Shown: positions 34,531-45,937 of the stretch, in pieces
How the letters are laid out: every line of letters starts with the position of its first letter
Position numbering within the stretch: position 1 is the first letter of the stretch
The notes under the pieces: model-generated
What the model was told of the DNA's origin: nothing
The model's input: the letters and a program-made list of their open reading frames with translations, nothing else
The model's database searches: none
Assembly: GCA_039707465.1 (NCBI GenBank)
Contig: CM077647.1
Location: 178,416,276 to 178,480,275 of the forward strand
DNA: 64,000 bases
Origin: Rhabdophis nuchalis
Taxonomy: Eukaryota > Chordata > Lepidosauria > Squamata > Natricidae
Direction: 5' to 3'
Program-made: the position numbers and the translations under genes

Positions 34531-34655
34531 TCTCTTCTCTCCTCTTCTCTTGTCTATATTCTCTTCTATTTATTCATTCACTATATTCTATTCTATTCTA
34601 TTCTATTCTATTCTATTCTATTCCATTCCATTCCATTCTACTCTACTCTACTAAT
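34525..34655. repeat. TTCTC/TTCTA/TTCCA/TACTC pentamer array
   Basis: Pentamers drifting from TTCTC to TTCTA, TTCCA and CTACT, between two plus-strand CR1 copies. Confidence 0.93.
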
Positions 34656-35070
34656 ACCACTATAAAGCCTTGGTAAGGCCACACTTGGAATACGGCATCC
34701 AGTTTTGGTCACCACGATGTAAACAAAGATGTGGAGACTCTAGAAAGAGTGCAGAGAAGAGCAACCAAGATGATGAGGGGACTGGAGACTAAAACATATG
34801 AAGAACGGGTGCAGGAACTGGGCCTGGCTAGTCTAGTGAAGCGAAGGACCAGGGGAGACAGGAGAGCAGTCTTCTGATATTTGAGGGGCTGACCCAGAGG
34901 GGAGGAGGTCAAGCTGTTTTCCAAGGCATCTCAAGGCCAGTCAAGGAATAATGGTTGGGTCAAGGAGAGATTCAACCTGGAAATAAGGAGATATTTCCTG
35001 ACAGGGAGAAGAATCCACCCATGGAACAGAAGTTGCCTTCGGAAGTTGTGGGAGCTTCATCCCTGGAGGA
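34656..35070 (+). mobile_element. CR1/L3 fragment
   Basis: GGCCACACTTGGAATACGGC through GTTGCCTTCGGAAGTTGTGG, a diverged C-terminal copy with broken frame. Confidence 0.85.
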
Positions 35071-35142
35071 TGAACCAGTGACCCAGGCCGCCAAGCTACT
35101 ACTGGTTCAGCCGAACCGGTTGGAACCAAACTCTGGATGTAG

Positions 35143-35215
35143 GGCAGGGGTGTCAAACTGGCAGCCCGCGGGCCAGATGTGTCATGTGCTGGCTCTGGCC
35201 CGTCCACCCATTTAG
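35143..35215. mobile_element. hAT-type terminal fragment
   Basis: CAGGGGTGTCAAACTGGCAG followed by CCCGCGGGCCAGATG is a common vertebrate hAT terminal sequence. Only one end is present. Confidence 0.65.
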
Positions 35216-35289
35216 CGAAGTGGAAAAGTCTCCATATGACCATTTGCTTAATAGCCACAATAAAAAAAAACGATCGTAAAACTAGATCT

Positions 35290-35483
35290 GGTCACAAGAT
35301 GTGGAGACTCCGGAAAGAGTGCAGAGAAGAGCAACCAAGAGGATGAGGGGACTGGAAGCTAAAACCTATGAAGAACGGTTGCAGGAACTGGGTAGGTCTA
35401 GTTTAATGAAGAGAAGGACTAGGGGAGACATGATAGCAGTCTTCCAAGATCTCAAGGGTTGCCCCAAAGAAGAGGGAGTCAAG
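35290..35483 (+). mobile_element. CR1/L3 fragment, left half split by a hAT-like insertion
   Basis: [20 protein letters not shown] up to GGGAGTCAAG. The sequence resumes at 36262 after the insertion. Confidence 0.92.
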
Positions 35484-36261
35484 CAGGGGTGGGTTCCTGC
35501 CAGCTCTAATCTCTTCTATAGAAGAGGTTCCACCAATCGACAGGGCCGTTTAGAACCGGTTCCAGCTCCGGTTCCACCCATCATCCAGATGAAGAGCAAG
35601 AGGAGGAATTCTGGGAGTTGAAGTCCACAAGTCTTAAAGTTGTCAAGTTCCACCCCTGGGTTTCTTTGTTTGTTTTCTAAAGGGTAAGGGGTGCCAGGGT
35701 CTTGTAACTTGACAGCTTTAAGACTTGGGTGCTTCAAATGCCAGAGTTCCTGAGCCAACAATGGCTGGAGGAGGAATTCTGGGAGTTGAAGTCCACAAGT
35801 CTTAAAGCTGTCAAGTTTGAACACTCCTGGGTTGCTGTGTTTTTTCGAAAGGGTGAGGGTCTTGTAACTTGACAGCTTTAAGACTTGGGTGCTTCAAATG
35901 CCAGAGTTCCTGAGCCAACAATGGCTGGAGGAGGAATTCTGGGAGTTGAAGTCCACAAGTCTTAAAGCTGTCAAGTTTGAACACTCCTGGGTTGTTGTGT
36001 TTTTTCGAAAGGGTGAGGGTCTTGTAACTTGACAGCTTTAAGACTTGGGTGCTTCAAATGCCAGAGTTACTGAGCCAACATTTTGGTTGCTAAGCAACAG
36101 CGTTATTAAGTGAGTTTCGCCACATTTTACAAGTTGGCCGCGCCCACCCAGTCACATGACCGGCAAGCCACTCCCACCTGGTCACATGGCCGGTAAGCCA
36201 CTCCCACAAAACAGGCCACACCTACAGAAGAGGTTCTAACAAAATTTGAAACCCACCACTG
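35484..36261. mobile_element. hAT-like composite element with 8-bp target-site duplication, inserted in CR1
   Basis: Left end CAGGGGTGGGTTCC, right end GAAACCCACCACTG. GAGTCAAG lies on both sides (35476-35483 and 36262-36269). The interior holds three units of about 160 bases, each starting CTTGTAACTTGACAGC (35701, 35861, 36021). It is the inverted counterpart of 12285-13244. No transposase. Confidence 0.94.
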
Positions 36262-36548
36262 GAGTCAAGCTATTTATTCTCCAAAGCACCTGAGGGCAGG
36301 ACAAGAAGCAATGGGTGAAAATTAATCATGGAGAGAAGCAACTTAGAACTAAGGAGAAATTTCCTGACTCTTGGAACAATGAATCGGTGGAACTCCTTGC
36401 CTCCAGAAGTTGTGAATGCTCCAACACTGGACACTTTTAAGATGTTGAATAACCATTTGTCTGAAGTGGTGTAGGGTTTCCTGCCTAAGCAGGGGGTTGG
36501 ACTAGAAGACCTCCAAGGTCCCTTCCGACTCTTGTTATTCTATTTCTA
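36262..36548 (+). mobile_element. CR1/L3 fragment, right half after the hAT-like insertion
   Basis: Resumes with GAGTCAAGCTATT and runs to the CR1 3' UTR (GGTTGGACTAGAAGACCTCC). Confidence 0.92.
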
Positions 36549-36685
36549 AATGGTAATTAGCCTTTTTCCTGGAAAAGCTGGCTATTTAGACCCCAAGTCC
36601 AGCAAGTCGCAAGCGAACAAGACCGAAGGATTATGCAGATTTACAGTATATTCGTGGTTTTTCAACCTTGGCAAAGTTAAGATAA

Positions 36686-37152
36686 GTTAAGACTACTGTA
36701 ATGCTCTCTACATGGGGCTCCCCTTGGCGTGCACCCGAAGACTGCAGCTGGTCCAGAATGCGGCCGCGCGGGCGATCTTGGGAACGTCTAGATATTCCCA
36801 TGTAACACCGCTCCTGCGCGAGCTGCACTGGTTACCAGTGGTCTTTCGGGTGCGCTTCAAGGTGTTGATCACCATCTTTAAAGCGCTCCATGGCACGGGA
36901 CCAAGCTACCTGCGAGACCGCATCCTACCTCATACATCCCTGCGGCCGATTCGCTCCCACAGAGAGGGACTTCTCCGGGTGCCGTCCACCAGGCAATGCC
37001 AGCGGGCGACGCCCAGGGGAAGGGCCTTCTCTGTGGTGGGCCCAACCTTCTGGAATGACCTACCCCCCGACCTCAGAACAACCACGGACCTCCGCACCTT
37101 CCGCCAGAAATTAAAGACACTCCTGTTCCATCAGGCCGGTTTGGCCTAAGTT
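36686..37152 (+). mobile_element. L2-type LINE C-terminal piece (host of a nested L2)
   Basis: 145 open codons: MGLPLACTRRLQLVQNAAAR, ELHWLPVVFRVRFKVL, IRSHREGLLRVPSTRQCQ, VGPTFWNDLPPDL. It stops before its 3' UTR, which probably resumes at 38746. Confidence 0.93.
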
Positions 37153-37164
37153 ATTTACCTATTT

Positions 37165-38745
37165 TATTTATTTATTTATTTTATTACATTTATATCCCGC
37201 CCTTCTCCGCAAAGGACCCAGGGCGGCGCACAGGAGATTTAAAAAACATACAAAATAGAACATAAATAATTTAAAATATATATTAGATCCCAAACCTGTG
37301 CTAAAACCAATTATTAATTAAAACCCAATTTAAAACTTTTCTACAGTCCCCATGGGAGGTTAGGCTAGGCCGGCTTGATGAAAAAAGTATGTCTTTAGAC
37401 ATTGGCGGAAGAGGCGGAGGTCGGTGATGGTCCGGAGTTCAGGGGGTAGGTCGTTCCAAAGGGCAGGGCCCGCCACAGAGAAGGCTCTTCCCCTGGGTGT
37501 CTCCAGTCGGCATTGTCCGGCCGACGGCACCCTGAGAAGGCCCTCTCTGTGGGAGCGTATCGGTCTAAGGGATGTATGGGGCACGAGACGGTCTCGCATA
37601 TAACTAGGCCCCGAGCCATGGAGCGCTTTAAAGATGGTCGTCAAGACCTTGAAGCGCACCCGAAAGACCACAGGAAGCCAATGCAGCTCGCGCAGGATTG
37701 GTGTTATATGGGAGCTTCTGGTAGCTCCCGTAATTACCCGCGCGGCTGCGTTTTGGACTAGCTGTAGCTTTCGAGTGCACCTCAAGGGAAGCCCCATTTA
37801 GAGAGCATTACAGTAGTCGAGACGGGACGTCACAAGAGCTTGAGTGACTGTGCGAAGGGCAGCCCGGTCCAGTAAGGGGCGCAATTGGCGCATCAGGCGT
37901 ACCTGATGAAACGCCCCCCTGGCCACGGCTGCCACATGGTCCTCCAAGGACAGCCGGGAATCCAGGAGGACACCCAAATTGCGCGCCCTCTCCACGGGGG
38001 CCAATGCTTCGCCCCCAATGGCCAGAGTTGGAGTAATCTGGCTGAACCGGGGTGCCGGAAACCACAGCCACTCAGTCTTGGCAGGGTTGAGCTTGAGTTT
38101 GTTACCACCCATCCAGATCCGTACGGCCTCCAAACACCGGGAAAGCACTTCGACGGCATCGTTGGGGTGGTCTGGGGTGGATATGTACAACTGAGTGTCA
38201 TCAGCGTACAGATGGTACTCCACCCCAAAACCACGGATGATCTCACCCAGCGGCTTCATATATGTGTTGAAAAGGAGGGGCGAGAGGACCGACCCCTGAG
38301 GAACCCCACATAGGAGGGGCCTCGAGGTCGACCTCTGCCCTCCCGTCAACACATATTGCGACCGACCAGAGAGGTAAGATGAGAACCACCGCAGAACGGT
38401 GCCTCCCAGCCCCAACCCCCCCAGTCGGTGCAATAGGATACCATGGTCGATGGTATCGAAAGCCGCTGAGAGGTCTAACAGGACTAGGATAGAGGAATAA
38501 CCTCTATCCCGCGCCCTCCAGAGATCATCAACCAATGCGACCAATGCCGTCTCGGTACTGTGACCGGGTCGGAAGCCGGACTGGCGCGGGTCTAGATAAT
38601 CAACTTCCTCCAGGTGTCGCGGAAACTGTTGGGCTACCACACTCTCAACAACCTTCACCAGAAAGTGAAGGTTGGAGACCGGACGATAGTTCTCTAATAA
38701 AGCTGGGTCCAGGGACGGCTTCTTGAGGAGGGACCTAGCCTTCAG
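37165..38745 (-). mobile_element. L2-type LINE: reverse transcriptase and C-terminus with one nonsense codon
   Basis: Minus strand. The reverse-transcriptase part has VLLDLSAAFDTIDHGIL (motif A), CGVPQGSVLSPLLFN (B) and YHLYADDTQLY (catalytic YADD). The frame reaches YCNAL and is then stopped by TAA (37798-37800) where other copies have TAC. The rest of the C-terminus (145 codons) is open in the same frame. The 5' end is truncated near LLKKPSLDP. The 3' end is a TTTATTTA-type tail at about 37165-37195. Confidence 0.95.
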
Positions 38746-38957
38746 TCTGTATTATAAATTGTTTTAATTGGGTTTTTAATGGATTATGTTTTAACTTTTT
38801 AAATTTTAGCACAGGGATAACCTATTTAATTCGATATTAATTATTTATATTTTATATTGTTTGTTTTAACTTCCTGTGCACCGCCCCGGGTCCCTTCGGG
38901 GAGAGGGTGCGGTTATATAAATTTGAAAATAATAAAAATAATAATAATAATAAAAAA
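38746..38957 (+). mobile_element. L2-type LINE 3' UTR and tail
   Basis: TTTTAGCACAGGGATAACC, then CCTGTGCACCGCCCCGGGTC and an AATAAT tail. By order and strand this completes the plus-strand L2 at 36686-37152. Confidence 0.85.
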
Positions 38958-39035
38958 GATGGGCAGACTTCAACTCCCAGGATCCTCCAGCCCACCTAGG
39001 GAATTCTGGGAGTTGAAGTCCACCCATCTTAAAGT
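38958..39035. repeat. Foldback repeat containing CTCCCAG...CTGGGAG
   Basis: GATGGGCAGACTTCAACTCC mirrors GAGTTGAAGTCCACCCATCT. Confidence 0.85.
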
Positions 39036-39334
39036 TGTTGCGAAGTCCTGTAATAGGCATTTGCAGAATGCAAAAGTGTGGAGGCACCCAAGTGTACGTT
39101 TCGAAGAAAAGGACGTGAGGAAGAATGTAATGATTATATATATATATATATATGTATTTTCTTATTATATTTTTATTTATTTGTTTCTTTTAACTGTTTA
39201 TTTAATTATGCTGGCTTTAGCTCCACGCTTTTGCACAAAAGTTTAATGTGGTTGGCTTTTGACGTCATCTGTTGTAGCTGGTAAATGATGGCTAGGGTGG
39301 TCTGGCTTCTTTAACAAATCCTGATTAAATGGTG
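39036..39334. other. No gene seen; TA run at 39137-39153
   Basis: AT-rich, unassigned. Confidence 0.55.
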
Positions 39335-39342
39335 GTTTAAGG

Positions 39343-39961
39343 CAGGGGTCCCCAACCCCCGGGCCACGGACCGGTGCCGGTCCTTGGCTTGGTAGGAACC
39401 GGGCCGCAGGGCCGGAGAGGAGGAGGAGGGAGGAGGGGGCAGAGCGCGCAGGAGAGCAACCAAGCGGCCGGGCGGCCGGGGCAGGCTAAGGCGAGTGAGC
39501 GCGGGGGGCCGGGCTGAGGAGGCTCCGTGGGGGGCGGGGGCAGGGCGGGGACGACGACAGACAGACAGAGAGAGGCACAGACCCAGAGAGAGACAGGGAG
39601 GGAGGAGGGAATCAGAGAGTGACAGACACACACAGAGAGACAGAGAGAGGGAGGGAGGGAGAGAAAGAGAGAGACACAGAATGAGTGATTAAGTGCATGA
39701 ATGCGAGACAGACAGACAGACACACATACACATAGAGTGACAGATGGGTGGATGAAGGAGAGAAAGGAAAGAAAGAGAGAGAAAAAGAGAGAGGGAAAGA
39801 GAGAAAGAAAAAGAGACAGAAAGAGAGAAAGAGAAAGAAAGCGAGAAAGAAAGGGAGAGAACGAAAGAAAGAGAAAGAGAAATAAAGAGAGAAAAATAAA
39901 GAGAAAGAGGGAAAGAAAGAGAAAGAAAGAGAGAAAGAGAGAGAGAGAGAGAAAGAAAGAG

Positions 39962-40040
<79 letters not shown>

Positions 40041-40223
40041 ACTTATGACCACAACTGAGCCCAAAAGTTTGGTTGTTAACCAAGACCATTGTTAAGTGAG
40101 TTTCACATTTTCCAAGTTGGCCACGCCCACTCAGTCACATGACTGCTGAGCCACTCAGCCGGTCCGCAAAACTGTCTTTAAAATGAAACCGGTCCCTGGT
40201 GCAAAAAAGGTTGGGGACCCCTG
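39343..40223. mobile_element. hAT-like element with 8-bp target-site duplication, expanded inside by GAAA repeats
   Basis: Left end CAGGGGTCCCCAACC, right end GGTTGGGGACCCCTG. GTTTAAGG lies on both sides (39335-39342 and 40224-40231). GC-rich near the left end, then GAGA/GAAA repeats at about 39555-40041, then a motif shared with the other hAT-like family (CATTGTTAAGTGAG). No transposase. Confidence 0.92.
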
Positions 40224-40339
40224 GTTTAAGGCAATGGGGGGATGTAGTACCTTTCAGACCCTGCAGGGGGTGCCCGAAAGCCAAAAATACAGTTGTGTTT
40301 TTTTTCCTGCCCCAAAAGGACAAAAAAAATATGACCACA

Positions 40340-40775
40340 AGGGAGCCCCACATTTCTATTGTGGAGACCGTTGTTAAGTGAGTTTTGCCTCGTTTTATGA
40401 CCTGTCTGGCCACAGTTGCAGCTCCAGCGACCCAGGCCACCAAACCACAGCCGAACCAGTCCAAACCGGTTGGAACCCACCACTGACCTGGCTTCCCCAT
40501 CGACTTGGATTGTCCGAAGGTTGCAGAAGGGGAGCCCATGACACTGCGACCGTCGTAAATGCGAGCCGACTTGCCAAGCGCCTGGATTTTGATCGCACGG
40601 CCGCGGGGGGGAGGGGGGGTGCGACGGTCGTATGTGTGAAAAGCACACCCAAGTCCCTTTTTCCTCTGCGCCAAGTCAGTTGTCAATCAACTAGAATTTC
40701 GATGCGGTAATAGTTGCGTGAAAACTGTTCGTAACTCTTTATATTTTTTCTTCCAGCGCCGTTGTAACATCGGAT
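40340..40775. mobile_element. Family B DNA-transposon-like repeat
   Basis: GTTAAGTGAGTTTTGCCTCG, then CCGAAGGTTGCAGAAGGGGA, GACACTGCGACCGTCGTAAA and CAGCGCCGTTGTAAC. The same family as 1205-1568, with a hAT-like end (AACCCACCACTG, near 40475-40487) nested in it. Confidence 0.65.
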
Positions 40776-40779
40776 CAGT

Positions 40780-43275
40780 AACGAGGGTGGACATACACCG
40801 GATCTCATCTTTGTCTCTGGCCAATGAAAGAGTGATCTGGGTATAGGGGATATAGTCATCACGCCCTTGTCATGGTCAGACCACTCACTTCTCCGGCTCG
40901 ACTTTCCAACCGCTACTCTCCTCCGCGGGGAGGCGGAACCTGAGTCACCAATTTGGTTCCGCCCCAGGCGGCTGATGGACCCTGATGGGTTCCAGGCGGC
41001 GCTTGGGCCACTTCCTGTACCCCTGACCCGCGCCCCGATGGAGGACCTTGTGGCCGCATGGAATACTGCGACCACGGGAGCCTTGGATCGGGTCGCGCCC
41101 TTGCGGCCTCTCTTGTGGCGGCGAGCCACCCTGGCTCCTTGGTTTACCGAGGAGCTGAGGGTGATGAAACGCCGCAAGAGATGCCTAGAGAGAAGATGGA
41201 GGTCTACCCGATCTGAATCTGACCGGACACAGGTAAGAGCCCATTTACGGACTTACATTGTGGCGCTGAGAGTGGCCAAACGTCATCATTGTGCCACTCT
41301 CATAGCATCCGCAGACAACCGCCCTGCCGCCCTGTTTAGGGTGACCTGCTCCCTCCTTCAACAGAGGGTGCGGGAAGCCCCGCTACAGGGTAGAGCAGAG
41401 GAATTTGTGACTTTTCTGCAGGAGAAAATCGCTCAGATACAGAACGAGTTAGCCCCCATTGATGGCCCAGTGGGATGCCACGAGACAGATCTTGTTTGGG
41501 AGGAGTTTGACTCCGTTGCTTCCGAGGATATGGACAGGTTACGTGGGCGACTGCGAGCCACCACATGTTTATTGGACCCGTGTCCCTCCTGGCTTCTACT
41601 GGCATCCTGGGAGGTGACACGAGGCTGGCTCCAAGAGGTTGTCAACGCATCCTTAAGTGAGGGCTCCTTGCCTGCCTCCCTAAAAGAGGCTATGGTGAGG
41701 CCCCTCCTTAAGAAGCCCTCTTTGGATCCAGCTTTATTAACCAACTATCGTCCAGTCTCCAACCTTCCCTTTTTGGCGAAGGTTGTTGAGAGTGTGGTGG
41801 CACAACAGTTTCCCCATCACCTGGAGGAAGTTGATTATCTAGACCCGTGCCAGTCCGGCTTTCGGCCCGGGCATAGCACCGAGATGGCATTGGTCGCGTT
41901 GGTCGATGATCTCTGGAGGGCCAGAGATGGGGGTTGTTCCTCCATCCTGGTCCTATTAGACCTCTCGGCGGCTTTTGATACCATCCACCATGGTATCCTA
42001 TTGCATCGGCTGGGGGGGTTGGGGGTGGGAGGCACCGTTTTACGGTGGTTCTCCTCCTACCTCTCTGGCCGATCGCAATTTGTGTTGACAGGAGAGCAGA
42101 GGTCGACCTCGAGGCCCCTCACATGTGGGGTGCCTCAGGGGTCGGTCCTCTCACCTCTCCTGTTTAACACATATATGAAGCCGCTGGGTGAGATCATCCG
42201 TGGTTTTGGGGTAGAGTACCATCTCTACGCTGATGATACTCAGCTGTATATATCTACCCCAAACCACCCCAACGATGCCGTAGCGGTGATGTGCCAGTGC
42301 CTGGAAGCCGTACGGATCTGAATGGGAAGAAACGGACTCAAGCTCAACCCGACCAAGACCGAGTGGCTGTGGTTTCTGGCTGCCCGATTCAACCAGCTGA
42401 CTCCATCGCTGGCCATTGGGGGCGAACATCTTGCCCCAGTGGATGGGGCGCGCAACTTGGGTGTCCTCCTGGATGCCCGGCTGTCCATGGAAGATCAAGT
42501 GACAGCCGTGGCCAGGAGGGCGTTCTACCAGGTTCGTCTGGTTCGCCAGTTGCGCCCCCTACTGGATCGGGACGCCCTTCGCACAGTCACTCATGCTCTC
42601 GTGACATCCCGACTGGACTATTGTAACTCTCTCTACATGGGGCTCCCCTTGAGGTGCACTCGGAGACTTCAGCTAGTCCAGAATGCAGCCGCGCGAGCAA
42701 TTATGGGAACCTCAAGGTTTACCCACGTAACACCGCTCTTGCGCGAGCTGCACTGGCTGCCTGTCGTCTTCCGGGTGCGCTTCAAGGTTCTAGTTATCAT
42801 CTTTAAAGCGCTCCATGGCTCGGGACCTAGCTATTTGCGGGATCGGATCTTGCCTCATACATCCACACGGCCGATTCGCTCCCACAGAGAGGGACTTCTC
42901 CGGGTGCCGTCCACTAGACTTTGTCAGCGGGCGACGCCCAGGGGAAGGGCTCTCTCTGTGGTGGGCCCAGCCCTCTGGAACGACCTTCCCCCCGACATTA
43001 GAACAACCACGGACCTCCGCTCCTTCCGTCTAAAACTAAAAACATATCTGTTCTGCTTGGCCGGCCTAGGGTAGTCTCTCTTCAATGGGGTTAGTAATTT
43101 TAGATGGGGATTTTAGTAATTTTTAACTGGGAATTTTTAGCGCAGGGATAATAAATAATTTGTTTTTAATTATGTTTGTGTATTTATTGTTTTATTTGCC
43201 CTGTGCACCACTCCGAGTCCCTTCGGGGAGAGGGAGCGGTCAACAAATTAAATTTATTATTATTATTATTATTAT
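40780..43275 (+). mobile_element. L2-type LINE, longest copy: endonuclease end, reverse transcriptase and C-terminus, one nonsense codon
   Basis: Begins inside the endonuclease end (HTPDLIFVSG; then PLSWSDHSLL, after a frameshift near 40830). One frame then runs from 40867 to 43074 with a single TGA at 42319-42321, where the sister copy has Trp (RIWMGG against RI-stop-MGR). Motifs: LLKKPSLDPALLTNYRPVSN, VLLDLSAAFDTIHHGIL, CGVPQGSVLSPLLFN, YHLYADDTQLY, SRLDYCNSLYMGLPLRCTRR, ELHWLPVVFRVRFKVL. The 3' UTR has CCCTGTGCACCACTCCGAGT and an ATT tail. It is one of the better-preserved elements in the window and still dead as read. Confidence 0.96.
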
Positions 43276-43449
43276 AAATGAATGGTTGTAATTCAAGGAC
43301 TGTCTTTATTTCACACATGGGCTTCTCAATCCGGGAGTTTGGAGGTCTTGTTTGTTTGGAGGTCTTGTTCAAGAGCTGGCAACAGCCTCACCTGAACACA
43401 TTCTAGAAAAAAAAATTGTGATTGGTTGCGTGAAAAATAAGCAGGTAGT

Positions 43450-44110
43450 ATCATAGTTTAGTTTAGTTATATTTTTATACCGCCCTACTCCCAAAGGACT
43501 CAGGGCGGTGTACAGCCAAAATAAAATACAGATACATCAAAGTTAAAAGCCAATTGAAAAACATATTAAATAATTTGGCCCATGATAAAGTTAAAAACCA
43601 AACAAACCCAATTAAGATTAATCAAATTTGTAGTTACGCCAAGCCGGCTTGTTGAAAAAGACAAGTTTTAAGAGCACGTCGGAAGGGATAATTCGTAACT
43701 CCGGGGGCCATTCGTTCCAGAGGACAGGGGCTCCCACGGAGAAGGCTCTCCCCCTGGGTGTCGCCAGTCGACATTGTCTAGCCGACGGCACCATGAGGAG
43801 ACCCTCTCTAGGGGAGCATACGGGCTGGTGGGCTTTCAAGATAGTAACCGACACCTTGAATCGCACCCGGAAAACCACCGGAAGCCAGTGCAGCTCGCGC
43901 AGGAGGGGTGTTACATGGGAGCGTCGCGTCGCTCCCATAATTACCCGCGCGGCCGCATTCTGGGCCAGTTGGAGCCTCCAGGTGCTCTTCAAGGGGAGCC
44001 CCATGTAGAGAGCATTGCAGTAGTCCAGACGGGAAGAGACGAGGGCAGGAGTGACTGTGCGCAGGGCATCCCGATCCAGAAAGTACTGGGTGTGGTTGAG
44101 ATGAGGGATC
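43450..44110 (-). mobile_element. L2-type LINE C-terminal fragment
   Basis: Minus strand MGLPLKSTWRLQLAQNAAAR and ELHWLPVVFRVRFKVS, with a short internal deletion before the PREGLLMVPSARQC segment. The 3' terminus lies near 43455. Confidence 0.9.
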
Positions 44111-44748
44111 TGGAGGGAAGTGGGACTGTTTAGGACACGGGTCTCAAACTTTGTAAACAGGGGGCCGATTCATGGTCCCTCAGAGTGTTGGGGGGGGGGC
44201 CTGACCAGCTGGGTGGGCGTGGCTAGGTGGTCATGTGACTGGGCGGGCGTCAGAGGTGGGTTTCAGCAGGTTGGGTCTGGTATGCGCGTACTGATTGAAA
44301 GAATTTTGCATCTGTTCCCGTACCGGAACGGTCACTCCCCTGGCCTCCCTCCTCTCTCTCGCCCCGCCTGTCCGCACCATGCTTTCCCCGCCCACCCACC
44401 TCGGACTCGCCGGTGGGAAGACTGTGGGGCGGGGCAAGCTACTGCTAGTGTCCTGCCTTCCCTCCCTCTCTAACGCATGGATTTCTACGCACCCCATTAG
44501 AAACCGTGCGGCTGTCAAAGAGACAGCCGAAGGAGGACCGAAGCGGAGGACACTCCTTCTGCCCCACGGGAAAACAGGGCAGCTCCACTCTCGCGCTCTT
44601 CCCGCCGCCGCTGCTCGGCCTGAAACATAAGGATCGCGAAGAGCACGGACGTCCTAAGCTGCAGGAAGCGGCTGCCAGCTATGCTCTCAGGGCGAAGACC
44701 TTGCGAGTGGAGAAGCCTTGATTCCCCTCAGGAGGCACCAAACGCTCG

Positions 44749-44962
44749 CCGCCCCTCTGACACCCGCCAAGCCTCCTCCCACCGCAGACGTGACGATCGT
44801 GGAGTTTTTAGGTGGCAACGCCTTCCACAAACGCACTGTTTTGGGAATTGGGGAGGGGATCCTCGGCCCGAAAAGGCTTTCCTCCATGATTGTCACCTTT
44901 CAGGTGGCCGACCTCACCAAGAGAAAAGGCGGGAGGAGGCTCAGCGAGTGTCAGAGGGGCGG
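44749..44962. repeat. GC-rich imperfect palindrome (copy A)
   Basis: Arms 44749-44780 and 44931-44962 match in 29 of 32 positions as reverse complements (CCGCCCCTCTGACAC...). A second inner pair (44790-44804 and 44882-44896) matches in 13 of 15. It could be a MITE-like foldback. The short frames across it are unlike any protein I know. Confidence 0.85.
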
Positions 44963-44999
44963 TACGAGAAACACCACAGTCTAGTTCCAATGTATACAG

Positions 45000-45370
45000 T
45001 GGTGAGATTCAGCCGGTTCGCATCGGTTCAATAGAACCGGTTGCTAACTGCTTTGTTCGGCGAACCGGCTGAAGCCTCGTCCCTCGAGGCTAAGTGAGTT
45101 TTGCTCCGTTTTATGACCACGCCTGCCGTTGTGAAGGGAGTCACACGGTCGTTCCGTGAATCTGGCTTCCCCGTTGACCTTGCTTATCGGAAGGTCGCAC
45201 AAGGGGATCCCATGACCCCCGGGACGCTGCAGCCATCACAAATGTGAGTCGGTTGCCAAGCGTCTGAATTTTGATCGTTCGGAAGATGCGACGGTCGTAA
45301 ATGTGAAACAACGGTCATCCTTCCCTTTTTTTCAGGGCCGTTGTGACTTCCAACGGTCACTAAACGAATG
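45000..45370. mobile_element. hAT-like end plus family B repeat (copy A)
   Basis: CAGTGGTGAGATTCAGCCGG opens a short hAT-like piece, then GTGAGTTTTGCTCCG, GGAAGGTCGCACAAGGGGAT and CAGGGCCGTTGTGAC of family B. The copy B equivalent is at about 49066-49447. Confidence 0.6.
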
Positions 45371-45935
45371 GGCGTTATGCCGAGGAAGGGGTTTTTTTCC
45401 CCCTGCCAAGCCTGCAATTCTGGGATTTTTTTTGAAAAAAAGTCTCCCATCCAGGTGTCAGCCAGGCCTAACCCTGCTTAGCTGTCCTCAGGGCCAGCTC
45501 AGTGCTGCCCCCTGCTGTCGAGAAAGACGGGGTGAATTCATGATATATTGAGGTTGGAGATATAGGTAGTTTGCCCACCACATCCGAAATGTAACTCTGC
45601 ACAGAGGCTGCCCTTTCCCAAAGACACCCCCCCTAAAGCCACTTTGATTCTCCAACCCCCCACCCCCCAGGTGTGCTGAACCAACATGCCCTGTTCCATC
45701 CTCCAACATTGGTGATCTTTTTGTGGTCTCCTTTTCAACCAGGTTCCATTTGGCTCGCAATTCCGCCAGTTGAATGAAATTGAATCGAACTCGATGTCTG
45801 GGGTTTTCTAGAGATGGGGCCCAATCACTCAAGATGGCCAATGGTCAAAGTCAACAGGGAAACTTGAGAAGTGGAAGTATTTAATTAATCCTTTCCGGCT
45901 AGTAGTTGGGGAACTAACCCATTAAATTAACCATT
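45370..45935. other. Single-copy-looking block of copy A, no gene seen
   Basis: No coding signal or known repeat. Duplicated at about 49447-50010. Confidence 0.55.
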
Positions 45936-45937
45936 TT

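Noticed and set aside
44681..45034. Protein gene of about 117 residues in the GC-rich module, seen in both duplicate copies
   Set aside because: Frames are open on both strands across a palindrome, no family is recognised, and the 3' end runs into a hAT-like repeat. Retained only as a palindrome finding.
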